Shown piece by piece: positions 25,837 through 34,056 of a DNA stretch of 34,563 bases. The notes under the pieces are model-generated. The model was not told the DNA's origin, made no database searches, and saw only the letters and a list, made by a program, of their open reading frames with translations. The stretch spans positions 1 to 34,563 of the forward strand of contig JAGYOR010000006.1 of assembly GCA_018399535.1 (NCBI GenBank), given 5' to 3'. The position numbers and the translations under genes were made by a program. Numbering within the stretch: position 1 is the first letter of the stretch; each line of letters begins with the position of its first letter. Source of the stretch: Deltaproteobacteria bacterium. GTDB lineage: Bacteria > Desulfobacterota > Syntrophia > Syntrophales > UBA2210.

Positions 25837-26901
25837 ATGGCAAGATCGGCCGACTACGTGAGAAAGAAACTCGAAGGAACGGGCAGGGCGCTGCCGCTCG
25901 TTTCCTTCCCCCTGTCGCTCGGATACGAAGCGATCGTCAGTCTGCGCAACACCTGCTATGACAGGGGGCTTCTTCGCACGCGACGGCTTCCTCTTCCCGT
26001 TATCAGTGTGGGAAACCTGACTCTCGGCGGTACCGGGAAGACACCGGCCGTGATCATGCTGGCCCGCCTTCTTCAGGAATGCGGATACCGGCCGGCAGTC
26101 GTCAGCCGAGGCTACGGCGGGCGAAACCGTGACGCCGTTACCGTGGTGTCGGACGGCAGGAGCATAAGTGCGACACCGGAGGAAGCAGGCGACGAGCCCG
26201 TGCTGATAGCGGAATCACTCGAAAATATACAGGTCGTAACGGCACGGCGACGCGTCGACGCGGGACGGGCGGTTCTGCAGAAATTCGAGGCAGATCTGCT
26301 GATTCTCGATGACGCATTCCAGCACCGAAGCCTCTTCCGGGACGTGGATATCGTTCTCGTCGATGGTGATCGTCCCTTTGGAAACGGGTGCATTATTCCG
26401 GGCGGCACGCTTCGGGAACCACCCGGCGGGATCCGTCGGTCTCACTTGATTATCGTGACGGACAGCCCGCCTGATTTCGACGCCGGTATAATCGAGCGGG
26501 TCGCCCCCGGCATTCCCATCTTCATGGCGCAACGTCGGCCGGAGGATCTGCTGGATTGTTCGAACGGAACGGTCCGGTCCCCGGAGTTCCTGCGGAATAA
26601 ACGGGTTGCCGCATTTGCGGGCATAGCGTTCCCGCGGCGTTTTCGCGAAACTCTTCTTCCCTGGTGCGGCTCGCTGGAGGCATTTTTTTCATTTCCCGAT
26701 CACCATATCTATGATGAGCGGGATGTACGAAAAATACGCGCCGCCGACGCCGATATCATAGTGACGACGGAAAAAGACGGTGTACGCCTGAGACGGTTCC
26801 CCGAATTTTACAATTCTCTCCGACTTTTCCGGATCGGAATGCACATCGTTCCTTCACCGGAAGAGCTGATGACGACCCTGTGCGGGAAGTTGCGACAGTG
26901 A
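25837..26901 (+). CDS. lpxK: Tetraacyldisaccharide 4'-kinase LpxK
   Basis: It phosphorylates the lipid A precursor at the 4' position on the inner membrane face. The 354 residues contain LPLPVISVGNLTLGGTGKTP with the P-loop at 59-70, then RPAVVSRGYGG, GDEPVLIA, the LLILDDAFQHRSL Walker B-like motif, and IVTTEKDGVRL near the end. The first helix (residues 18-36) probably binds the membrane. It follows msbA by fifteen bases; waaA, often placed between these two genes, is not here. Confidence 0.95.
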   Translation: MARSADYVRKKLEGTGRALPLVSFPLSLGYEAIVSLRNTCYDRGLLRTRRLPLPVISVGNLTLGGTGKTPAVIMLARLLQECGYRPAVVSRGYGGRNRDAVTVVSDGRSISATPEEAGDEPVLIAESLENIQVVTARRRVDAGRAVLQKFEADLLILDDAFQHRSLFRDVDIVLVDGDRPFGNGCIIPGGTLREPPGGIRRSHLIIVTDSPPDFDAGIIERVAPGIPIFMAQRRPEDLLDCSNGTVRSPEFLRNKRVAAFAGIAFPRRFRETLLPWCGSLEAFFSFPDHHIYDERDVRKIRAADADIIVTTEKDGVRLRRFPEFYNSLRLFRIGMHIVPSPEELMTTLCGKLRQ

Positions 26902-27002
26902 ACGGGAGTAATCGGGACTGCGGGCTGAAAGACGGTCGAACGACGGACCGGCGGAACAAAAATAATAATCAAAACGGCCGGTGAAGAAAGGAAACGGTAA
27001 CG

Positions 27003-28067
27003 GTGACTGATAACTCTGATCTTCTGAATGCGAAACATCTTTTTGTGCGGGGTACGAACTGGATCGGCGATGTCATCATGAGTCTTCCGGCGCTGAGGGC
27101 CGTGAGGGAAAGTCTTCCCGACGCCAGGATCGAAGTGCTGGCCAAACCCTGGGTTGCCGACCTGTACAGACTGTCTCCCTGCGTGGATGACGTGATTATA
27201 TTTCGAAGTCCGGGAATGCATGACGGAGTCACGGGAAAATTCCGGTTGGCGGGCGAATTGAATTCCCGGGGCTTCGATGCGGCGCTCCTCCTGCAGAACG
27301 CGATCGAGGCGGCCATCATAGCATTTCTGGCCAGGATACCGATCCGGGCCGGTTACAGCACTGATGGGCGTCGTTTCCTGCTGACCCATCCCGTCAAGAA
27401 GCGGAAGGGCGTGGAATCGCTGCACCAGATGTACTATTACCTGGAAATGGTTCAGGCTCTCGGGTTCAACGAGGATCCGGGGGAATTTCTGATCCAGCCG
27501 GATGCCAGGAGCCTTGAACGTGTTGAAACCATGCTCCGTGAGGAGGGCGTTGGAGAGAATGAACGCCTCGTGGGTATTGCACCAGGAGCTGCCTATGGAC
27601 CAGCCAAGATGTGGTTCGCCGATCGTTTCGCCGACCTTGCCGACCGTCTCGTGGAGAACTTTTCCGTCCGGATTGTTCTTCTGGGGAGCGGCGCCGATGC
27701 CGACCACGCCGTCGCGGTAAGCGAAAACGCCCGTCATTCTTTTGTCAATCTGGCCGGCCGGACAAGCCTCGCCGAGGCAGTGGCACTGATCAGCAGGTGC
27801 AGCCTGTTTGTGTCCAACGATTCCGGATTGATGCACCTGGCGGGCGGTCTGGATCGTCCGCTGATCGCCGTTTTCGGTTCGACCGATCCACATGCCACGT
27901 CGCCGCTGGGTACGCGGAGCCACGTCGTGTATCGCCAGGTATCGTGCAGTCCCTGTTTCAAGAAGGTCTGTCCCGGTGATTTCCGATGCATGGATGCCGT
28001 CACGGTGGACGAGGTCTATGAACTGGCGGTTCAGTTGCTGGCGGGCCGGGAGGTGTCGGAACTGTGA
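27003..28067 (+). CDS. waaF: Lipopolysaccharide heptosyltransferase II
   Basis: This GT9-family enzyme adds the second heptose to the inner core, at the cytoplasmic face. The 354 residues start with FVRGTNWIGDVIMSLPALRAV, the WaaF nucleotide-sugar loop. They contain APGAAYGPAKMWF and end with SNDSGLMHLAGGLDRPLIAVFGSTDPHATSPLG, which binds ADP-heptose. A cysteine cluster CSPCFKKVC follows near residue 317. The start is GTG with AAAGGAAACGG upstream, and the stop overlaps gmhB (GTGA). Confidence 0.92.
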   Translation: MTDNSDLLNAKHLFVRGTNWIGDVIMSLPALRAVRESLPDARIEVLAKPWVADLYRLSPCVDDVIIFRSPGMHDGVTGKFRLAGELNSRGFDAALLLQNAIEAAIIAFLARIPIRAGYSTDGRRFLLTHPVKKRKGVESLHQMYYYLEMVQALGFNEDPGEFLIQPDARSLERVETMLREEGVGENERLVGIAPGAAYGPAKMWFADRFADLADRLVENFSVRIVLLGSGADADHAVAVSENARHSFVNLAGRTSLAEAVALISRCSLFVSNDSGLMHLAGGLDRPLIAVFGSTDPHATSPLGTRSHVVYRQVSCSPCFKKVCPGDFRCMDAVTVDEVYELAVQLLAGREVSEL

Positions 28068-28642
28068 AGTGCGGCGCCGTGTTTTTCGACCGTGACGGGA
28101 CCATCAACAAGGAAGTGGGATACCTGGCTGACCTTGATCAGCTTGTCCTGTACCCGGAAGCCGCCCGAGCCATACGAACGGTCAACGAAAGCGGCATGAA
28201 AGCGGTCGTCGTCACCAACCAGTCGGGTGTCGCCCGGGGATATTTCGACGAAGCTTTCGTTCTCACCGTTCATCGCCGCATGGCGGAATTATTATTGGCC
28301 GACGGCGCGATGATTGACGGTTTTTATTATTGTCCGCATCATCCTGATGAAGGCCTCGGTGAATATCGAAAAGACTGCTTTTGCCGGAAACCAAAACCCG
28401 GGATGCTGCTTGCGGCGGCAAGGGACATGAGTATCGACCTCAAGCGTTCCTACGTGGTGGGCGACATGATGAAGGACGTCGAGGCCGCCGAAAACGCGGG
28501 TGCGCGTGGTATACTGGTCAAAACGGGGTACGGCGGCGACAGGGTGTCGTCAACGGCGAAACCGGTTTACGTGGCGTCGGACATTCTCGACGCGGTCATG
28601 TGGATCATGAGGAACGAACGACGTGAACATACTGATCGTTAA
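28064..28642 (+). CDS. gmhB: D-glycero-beta-D-manno-heptose 1,7-bisphosphate 7-phosphatase
   Basis: It removes the 7-phosphate in ADP-heptose synthesis, after HldE1. The 192-residue HAD protein has the nucleophile motif FFDRDGTINKEVGY (Asp9, Asp11), TNQSGVARGYF, the zinc site Cys90, His92, Cys105, Cys107 in YYCPHHPDEG...CFCRKPKPGM, and VGDMMKDVEAAENAG for the final acidic motif. The start is GTG, overlapping waaF by four bases. It overlaps waaC by 20 bases. Confidence 0.94.
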   Translation: MKCGAVFFDRDGTINKEVGYLADLDQLVLYPEAARAIRTVNESGMKAVVVTNQSGVARGYFDEAFVLTVHRRMAELLLADGAMIDGFYYCPHHPDEGLGEYRKDCFCRKPKPGMLLAAARDMSIDLKRSYVVGDMMKDVEAAENAGARGILVKTGYGGDRVSSTAKPVYVASDILDAVMWIMRNERREHTDR

Positions 28643-29657
28643 GCTCAGCGCCGTGGGTGACGTGATTCACACCCTTCCTTCCCTGTCGGCGTTGCGGGAG
28701 GCCTTTCCCGATGCCCATATCACCTGGGTGGTTGAGGAATCGGCGGCGGACCTTCTTCTGGGGCATCCACAGTGTGACCGAGTCCTGATATCCGGTCGAA
28801 AACGATGGATCGCCGACCTGCGACGAGGCCGCCGGATCGCCGGGACTTTTGCCGATATACGATCGTTCCTCGCCGATCTGCGGGATCGCCGCTACGACAT
28901 TGCAATTGATTTCCACGGGCTTTTCAAAAGTGCCGTTATCATGGGATTCGCCGGAGCTCACCGTAAAATCGGGTATCGAAGCATGCAGGAGATGAGCCGG
29001 CTGTTCTACAGCGAGACGGTTCACGAAGACATGACGAAACATGCCGTGTTCAGGTATCTTGATTTTATCGCATACCTCGGGTTCCCGGTTTCCGAACCCC
29101 GTTTTGTGATTCCCGGCGGATCAGAAGAACGAGAACGGGTCGACCGGATGCTGGTCGAGGCCGGCATAGAGCGGGAGCAGAAGTTCGTAGCGGTAAGCCC
29201 GGTGGCGCTCTGGAATACCAAGCTCTGGTACAACGATCGCTTCGCGTTCCTGGGCGACCGCATAACGGATGAACTGGCCCTGCCCGTCGTTTTCACGGGC
29301 GGACCCGACGCGATCGGCGTGGTGCACGATATCAGGCGACGCATGTCCGCAGGATCAGTTGATCTCGCCGGGGAAACATCCCTCAGGGAACTTGCCCGAC
29401 TGTACGAGCGGGCCGCGCTGGTGATAAGCACTGATTCCGGCCCCATGCACCTGGCGGCGGCGGTGGGAACGCCCACGGTAGCGCTCTTCGGACCGACCGA
29501 TCCCGCGAGGACGGGACCCTTCGGGGAGGGACACCGCGTCATTCGGACGGGCATCGAGTGCAGTCCCTGTTTTCGAAAAGAATGCGACTCCCGCGCCTGC
29601 ATGGCGGACATCACCGTCAAAGCTGTTTTTGACGCCGTCCGTGAACGGCTCGAGTGA
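28623..29657 (+). CDS. waaC: Lipopolysaccharide heptosyltransferase I
   Basis: This GT9 enzyme adds the first heptose to Kdo. The 344 residues start MNILIVKLSAVGDVIHTLPSL and continue WVVEESAADLL, close to E. coli WaaC. The core STDSGPMHLAAAVGTPTVALFGPTDPARTGPFG binds ADP-heptose and is followed by CSPCFRKECDSRACM, a cysteine cluster that resembles the one in the upstream waaF product. The start is GTG, with GAGGAACGAAC upstream inside gmhB. Confidence 0.91.
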   Translation: MNILIVKLSAVGDVIHTLPSLSALREAFPDAHITWVVEESAADLLLGHPQCDRVLISGRKRWIADLRRGRRIAGTFADIRSFLADLRDRRYDIAIDFHGLFKSAVIMGFAGAHRKIGYRSMQEMSRLFYSETVHEDMTKHAVFRYLDFIAYLGFPVSEPRFVIPGGSEERERVDRMLVEAGIEREQKFVAVSPVALWNTKLWYNDRFAFLGDRITDELALPVVFTGGPDAIGVVHDIRRRMSAGSVDLAGETSLRELARLYERAALVISTDSGPMHLAAAVGTPTVALFGPTDPARTGPFGEGHRVIRTGIECSPCFRKECDSRACMADITVKAVFDAVRERLE

Positions 29658-29724
29658 AAACAAACGATGAGTCACGGCGGGGACCCTGTCGTGAAACGAA
29701 AAAGAAAGAGAGGACCCCGTAATC

Positions 29725-29904
29725 ATGGCTGTTTCCAGGGAGCTGCTTGACATTCTCGTCTGTCCCGCCTGCAAGGGGAAACTGGAGATTACCGAAGACG
29801 GCACCGGCCTGGTTTGCCGGTCATGTCGACTCGTATACGAGATACATAACAACATTCCCGTAATGCTGGTCGACAAGGCGAAGCCGCTGGAAGAGGGAAA
29901 ATAA
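29725..29904 (+). CDS. Trm112/UPF0434 family zinc-ribbon protein
   Basis: This 59-residue protein begins MAVSRELLDILVCPACKGKL, with a second cysteine pair in LVCRSCRLVYEI and the family ending IPVMLVDKA. The four cysteines suggest a zinc ribbon. UPF0434/YcaR proteins are bacterial relatives of the Trm112 methyltransferase activator and often lie beside lpxK or LPS genes. GAGGA lies upstream of ATG 29725. It is the last gene of the envelope operon. Confidence 0.9.
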   Translation: MAVSRELLDILVCPACKGKLEITEDGTGLVCRSCRLVYEIHNNIPVMLVDKAKPLEEGK

Positions 29905-29919
29905 TAAACGCCGGCGCAT

Positions 29920-29948
29920 TTGACATTGCGGGCGGACAGGTCTACGCT
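29920..29948 (+). promoter_or_regulatory. Probable promoter of the DUF151 gene
   Basis: A perfect TTGACA (29920-29925), a 17-base spacer and TACGCT (29943-29948). The -10 keeps the TA...T positions only. A start near 29955 gives a leader of about 40 bases. Confidence 0.45.
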
Positions 29949-29996
29949 TTATCTTCGAAATGCCGAGCGTGATTGAAGCGGCAAGGGGAGTGCAGC

Positions 29997-30602
29997 ATGC
30001 GGGCGGGTCTGCGTATTGTAAAGTCGGCGTGCAAAATACTGATACTTGTGATCGTGCTCGTCGTTCCGGTGTCTGTCAGCTGCGCGGCCGATAGCAGATC
30101 GGAGGATCTCGACGACCGTTGTCCGGTTTTTGTGGGCAACGTGGTCATGCTTCCGGAATCGGGGGCGGCGCTGGTCTTCCTGGTTACAACGAAGAATGAC
30201 CGTTACCTGCCGATCACTATCGGGCAATTCGAGGCCTCGGCCATCCTTCGTTCGCTCAGTTCCATCGAGACGCCCCGCCCCATGACCCATGATCTCCTTC
30301 TGGCTATCGTGGGACGGCTTGACGCACGGATCGCCGGCGTCACCGTGACGTCGCTCGACCGGGGCACGTTCAGGGCGGTGATCGAGATAGAGCGGGAAGA
30401 CGGGTCAACAATAATGATCGACGCCCGTCCAAGTGATTCAATCGCACTCGCGGTGGAAACAGGCGCCGCGTTGTTTGTGGCCGCGGCGGTCCTGGAGCAG
30501 GCCGGGAAGAAGATGGATGATGAGGCGGATCGTGAACCGGAACGTTCCGAACCTCCGGAAGCCCCGGCTCCCCGAAAGGGTGTTACCGAAACTATCCTGT
30601 AA
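29997..30602 (+). CDS. Exported bifunctional nuclease (DUF151) family protein
   Basis: The core (about 43-162) matches the DUF151 bifunctional nuclease family: LPITIGQFEASAIL, ETPRPMTHDLLLAIV, and IDARPSDSIALAVETGAALFV. Unlike usual members it begins with a basic N-terminus and a hydrophobic stretch (residues 13-28, ending VSVSC), which looks like a signal peptide. Cys29 may be lipid-modified, though the box (S-V-S-C) is imperfect. A charged, proline-rich tail (about 175-200) follows. ATG 29997 is chosen because AAGGGGAG is seven bases upstream. Nuclease activity is inferred from the family and untested in the periplasm. Confidence 0.88.
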   Translation: MRAGLRIVKSACKILILVIVLVVPVSVSCAADSRSEDLDDRCPVFVGNVVMLPESGAALVFLVTTKNDRYLPITIGQFEASAILRSLSSIETPRPMTHDLLLAIVGRLDARIAGVTVTSLDRGTFRAVIEIEREDGSTIMIDARPSDSIALAVETGAALFVAAAVLEQAGKKMDDEADREPERSEPPEAPAPRKGVTETIL

Positions 30603-30668
30603 AGGTTCGTGATTCCCGTCGTCGCTGCCCGCGGAATCCGCTTCACGGTTTACGAAAGAAGACGCATT

Positions 30669-31517
30669 ATGACGATAATAGAAACCATACACGTTCGGAA
30701 ATCCTGTCGCACGTACGATGAAAAGACAATTGATCCCGGAAAACTCGAGGAATTGCGAAGCTACACGGAATCGAGTGAATCACCGCCTTTCGGCGCCGCC
30801 CCGCGGTTCCGTCTTGTCGGCGCGGACGGGGAGCACGCAGCTGCCCTGAACAAATCAGTTACCTACGGCCTGGTCAGCGGGGCGCGTCACTTCATCATCG
30901 GGGCCATAGAGCCGGGCCCGAAAGCTATGGAAGATTTCGGCTATTGCCTCGAGAAGCGCATACTGCGGGCCACATCACTGGGGATGGGAACCTGCATCAT
31001 GGGAGGAACGTTCAGGCGGGGGCCGTTTGCTGATGAAATAGGCCTCGCGGAGGAAGAACTGCTTCCGGCTGTCAGCCCCGTCGGATATCCCCGTGCCAGG
31101 CAATCAATGAGAGACGGACTTTTCAAAACCATCGCCGGATCCGCCGGAAGAAAGCCCTGGAAAGATATGTTTTTCCTGGGCGACATGGATGCCGCGCTCG
31201 AAAGAGACGATGCCGGCTCCTACGCGGAATGTCTTGACTGTGTCCGGCTGGCACCGTCGGCGTTGAACAGGCAACCCTGGCGTATTATCAAGGACGAGAG
31301 ACGGAATGATTTTCACTTTTATCTCAAGAGAACGCCCGGATACAGAATCGGATTCGGAAAAATCGAACTTCAGAACATCGACATGGGAATCGCCCTGTGT
31401 CATTTCGAGCTTTCGGCGCGCGAGCTCGGTCTTGAAGGCGCCTGGATGGTGAACGAGCCGACCATGCGGCCGCGGGGGCTCGAGTATACAGCGACCTGGA
31501 TCGACGGCGGCCGGTGA
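30669..31517 (+). CDS. Nitroreductase family protein (TM1586-like)
   Basis: This 282-residue protein begins IIETIHVRKSCRTYDEKTID, the FMN-binding arginine pattern of nitroreductases, and later has RATSLGMGTCIMGGTF, then a second RLAPSALNRQPWRIIKD. This is the tandem-half layout seen in the TM1586 type (PF14512), in which one chain carries both halves of the usual dimer. FMN is the expected cofactor; the substrate is unknown. ATG 30669 is used although the upstream ribosome site is weak. It converges with the barrel gene 50 bases downstream. Confidence 0.85.
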   Translation: MTIIETIHVRKSCRTYDEKTIDPGKLEELRSYTESSESPPFGAAPRFRLVGADGEHAAALNKSVTYGLVSGARHFIIGAIEPGPKAMEDFGYCLEKRILRATSLGMGTCIMGGTFRRGPFADEIGLAEEELLPAVSPVGYPRARQSMRDGLFKTIAGSAGRKPWKDMFFLGDMDAALERDDAGSYAECLDCVRLAPSALNRQPWRIIKDERRNDFHFYLKRTPGYRIGFGKIELQNIDMGIALCHFELSARELGLEGAWMVNEPTMRPRGLEYTATWIDGGR

Positions 31518-31566
31518 TCTCATCTTCGATCATCCTGTTACGCTGTGATACGTCCGGACCCGACAA

Positions 31567-32514
31567 TTAAAAATTTTTTCGAATATGCAATCCCAGGATG
31601 GGCGCCGTGCTGTAATGTGTTGAACGGATGCCGTTTCCCCCGCTGTCCTGCAATTCCAGTTCTCCACCCAGAGTCGCGCCGCCGTATAGATCCAGGCGGA
31701 ACGATGGTTCGGGATTATAGCTGATGCGTGCATGCACCGGCCAGCCGGTGTTTTCTCCTATTCCTCCGGGTACGGACCCGTCACGGTCCAGCCGGAATCT
31801 CGATGATCGGTACCCTCCGCCGACGGCAACCTCCCAGTCGTCGGAACCCCTGTATGATAATTCAAGACCGGGCGTCCCGGTCAGACCCGGGCGATGAGCG
31901 TTGCCCAGGCGCAGCCGGTCGGTGATATTCCAGGATACTATCAGGGTGGGAATCACCCTGGTCTCGTGAAACCCGTGAAAGACGCCGCCGCCGAACCCGA
32001 TCAGGAAATCCGGGCTGATTCGATATCTGACCGTGACGAGGGCGCCGTACATCAGGGAATCGTCGAATTCGGCCCCCGTCTCACCCGCGTACCGAACGAC
32101 CGGACCACCGCCGATGTCGCATTTGTCGGTCAGCGTGTATTCCAGGCTGGCGGCGATTCCCGCGAGATTAATATTATTCCAGGGTTTCGCAACGGGGAAT
32201 GCGTTGGTTCCGGAAAAATCGTATTCTTCCCGGTTGTAACTCAGGCGGCCGCCGAACCTGATCTTGTCGGTGAGGAAAGTTGAACCGTCGACACCTATTC
32301 CGTAATGATTGATCGATACATCGCCGCCACCGTCCATGCCCGACTTGAACTGGTGTCCCGATGACGCGGATGCCGAAACCCGGACATGCCCATCGGTTGT
32401 CGGCGGTCCGGGTTCCCGGGCGAAAAGATTTACCGGGATCACGAGAAACAGCACGAGAACCAGAACCCCCGTTATTGTGGTTTTGCCCCTGTGTTTTCTC
32501 GTTTCGTCCCACAT
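31567..32514 (-). CDS. Outer membrane beta-barrel protein (possibly DUF6268)
   Basis: The 315-residue protein has a signal peptide (about 1-32: basic start, then VLVLVLFLVIPVNLFA), and then alternating-hydrophobic strands separated by glycine- and charge-rich turns, such as GGRLSYNREEYDF, YGALVTVRYRIS, WEVAVGGGYRSSRFRLD and FRLDLYGGATLGGELEL. It ends RKNF, with a terminal phenylalanine typical of BAM substrates. The pattern resembles the DUF6268 barrel family from memory; function unknown. ATG 32514 is chosen because a longer start at 32580 would give a very long signal region. A TATGAT -10 at 32593-32598 (minus strand) would start transcripts near 32586, which fits. Confidence 0.75.
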   Translation of the reverse strand: MWDETRKHRGKTTITGVLVLVLFLVIPVNLFAREPGPPTTDGHVRVSASASSGHQFKSGMDGGGDVSINHYGIGVDGSTFLTDKIRFGGRLSYNREEYDFSGTNAFPVAKPWNNINLAGIAASLEYTLTDKCDIGGGPVVRYAGETGAEFDDSLMYGALVTVRYRISPDFLIGFGGGVFHGFHETRVIPTLIVSWNITDRLRLGNAHRPGLTGTPGLELSYRGSDDWEVAVGGGYRSSRFRLDRDGSVPGGIGENTGWPVHARISYNPEPSFRLDLYGGATLGGELELQDSGGNGIRSTHYSTAPILGLHIRKNF

Positions 32515-32777
32515 TTCAGCACTCACGGCGTAACAAAGGAACCCCTTGTATTTTTTAAATAATTTATTCTGACATTCCATGTTCGAATCCGTATCATACT
32601 TGTTACTGAAAGTCTTAAAAAAAATGATCGAAAACGACGGCGAACGGACAGTTTTTCGGGCTTAACACATCGGAAGAAGAAGCGCGTTGAAGAACCGGTA
32701 ACGAGAAACGTCCTTACAATGCTTGTGCCCCGGGTATTGAAGAAAAGAGGTACATCACAATACCAAAGATCGCAACA

Positions 32778-32806
32778 TTGACAATATGTTATGATTACGA
32801 TACAAA
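32778..32806 (+). promoter_or_regulatory. Promoter-like element upstream of a terminator
   Basis: A perfect TTGACA (32778-32783), a 17-base spacer and TACAAA (32801-32806). It would start a transcript near 32813, only about ten bases before a hairpin terminator, so its product is either very short or reads through toward ehuB. Confidence 0.4.
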
Positions 32807-32821
32807 AAAAGCCGAGTCAAT

Positions 32822-32846
32822 AAAACCGCTTTATAAGGCGGTTTTT
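32822..32846. terminator. Intrinsic terminator, AAAACCGC/GCGGTTTT
   Basis: A perfect 8-bp stem (32822-32829 and 32838-32845) with loop TTTATAAG; T residues close the stem and one more T follows on the plus strand. A-rich and T-rich flanks make it bidirectional. No gene ends just before it on either strand. Confidence 0.6.
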
Positions 32847-33029
32847 CTTCATGGTACCAGGCGGCCGAACGATACTTCGACAGACGAAGAGTCAAATGAT
32901 TTTCACACGATCGTGCCATATAAACGAACACCCGGAAAGTGTGGATTTTCTGCCCGCCTGCCCGTCCCGATGCATGCGGCAATGGCGCCGTTCATGATTT
33001 TATCCCCGAAAACGTGAAGGAGGTGCACC

Positions 33030-33893
33030 GTGACAATCAGAAGAGTAAAGAAGTGGATACGTATATTTCCTGCAATAAGCCTTGTTATGATCCTGGCGTG
33101 GTTGCCGTGCCCGTCTCATGCCGACTCGATATTCGATCGCATCAACGACGGTGAACCCATCAGGCTGGGATTCGCCCATGAAATTCCCTGGGCGTATCCG
33201 GGCGACAACCAGAACCCCCTCGGTTTCGTCAACGCGATTACGCTGGGGATTCTCGAGTCGATGGGATATACCGACATCGAGCCGGTCGTTACCGAGTGGG
33301 GCGGCCTCATTCCCGGCTTGAAGGCCAATCGTTTCGATATCATCACCGGCGGCATGTATATCACGAAGAGCCGTTGCGAGAATGTTAATTTTTCCGAACC
33401 CATCGGGGTATTCGGCGAGTGTTTCATCGTTCCGAAGGGAAATCCAAAAGACCTGCACAGTTACCAGGACATAAAGGAAAGAAACGCGATCCTCGTTTCC
33501 GGTGCGGGCTATACCACCATTGAAAACGCGAAAAAGGAAGACGTGCCTGAAGGCAACCTCATGGTTGTGCCGGGGAACACCGAGATCCTGGCCGCCGTGA
33601 AGTCGGGCCGGGCCGATGCCGGCGGGTTGACCTATTTCAGCGCCCTGCATCTTTCCCGGGAAAGCGGAGACGCCGTCGAGGCCACCGATCCCAGGAAAAA
33701 TCCCGAGTGGACCTTCAACTGGGTGGGGATCGGGTTCCGAAAAACGGACACCGAATTCATGAAGGCCTTCAACGAAGCTCTGAAGGACTATGTCGGGTCA
33801 GAGAAAATGCTGAAGGCTGTTGAACAATATGGATACACGGAAGCCCAGTTGCCCGGGGACATTGCCACGTCGTGGGTGTGTGAAAACCGTTAA
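33030..33893 (+). CDS. ehuB: Ectoine/hydroxyectoine ABC transporter substrate-binding protein EhuB-like
   Basis: A periplasmic solute receptor of the polar amino acid family. The 287 residues have a signal peptide (1-31, ending SHA), then LGFAHEIPWAYPGDNQ. They continue with VTEWGGLIPGLKANRFDIITGGMYITKSRCENVNFSEPI, which closely follows the EhuB pattern of rhizobial ectoine uptake. The next block, GECFIVPKGNPKDLHSYQDI, also fits. Ectoine is taken up as an osmoprotectant or nutrient; general amino acid binding remains possible. The start is GTG with AAGGAGGTG upstream. The permease gene follows. Confidence 0.85.
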   Translation: MTIRRVKKWIRIFPAISLVMILAWLPCPSHADSIFDRINDGEPIRLGFAHEIPWAYPGDNQNPLGFVNAITLGILESMGYTDIEPVVTEWGGLIPGLKANRFDIITGGMYITKSRCENVNFSEPIGVFGECFIVPKGNPKDLHSYQDIKERNAILVSGAGYTTIENAKKEDVPEGNLMVVPGNTEILAAVKSGRADAGGLTYFSALHLSRESGDAVEATDPRKNPEWTFNWVGIGFRKTDTEFMKAFNEALKDYVGSEKMLKAVEQYGYTEAQLPGDIATSWVCENR

Positions 33894-33992
33894 TATTTTG
33901 AGACCTTGCCGAACGTCTTGGGGCGGCGCTGAATAAGAAATTTTTACATTGTGTTCACTCGTCCGAAGCAGCGGCGGATTCCGGTCGCTGTT

Positions 33993-34008
33993 GTCGGACG
34001 TCTCCGAC
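33993..34008 (+). promoter_or_regulatory. Small hairpin between ehuB and ehuC
   Basis: GTCGGA, loop CGTC, TCCGAC form a 6-bp stem in the 163-base gap. It is not followed by T residues, so it may stabilise the binding-protein mRNA end rather than terminate. No gene is seen in this gap. Confidence 0.3.
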
Positions 34009-34056
34009 TTCACGGAATGAACATAAACCGTTCCTGCAGATGAAAGACGAATCACG

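Larger units (their letters stand above)
32581..33029. other. Intergenic stretch between divergent barrel and ehuB genes
   Basis: No convincing gene lies here; counted from the barrel ATG it is 515 bases. It contains a TATGAT element (32593-32598, minus strand) for the barrel gene, a TTGACA-17-TACAAA promoter-like pair on the plus strand (32778-32806), and a terminator hairpin (32822-32846). A strong ribosome binding site (AAGGAGGTG) precedes the ehuB GTG. The stretch is more AT-rich than its surroundings. Confidence 0.6.

Noticed and set aside
26898-26984. 28-codon frame overlapping the lpxK stop (GTGA)
   Set aside because: Short, GTG start, ends well before waaF, composition like non-coding DNA. 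Overlap is probably chance.
32778-33017. 79-codon frame before ehuB
   Set aside because: It starts with TTG inside a promoter-like element, crosses the terminator hairpin, and has no recognisable features.
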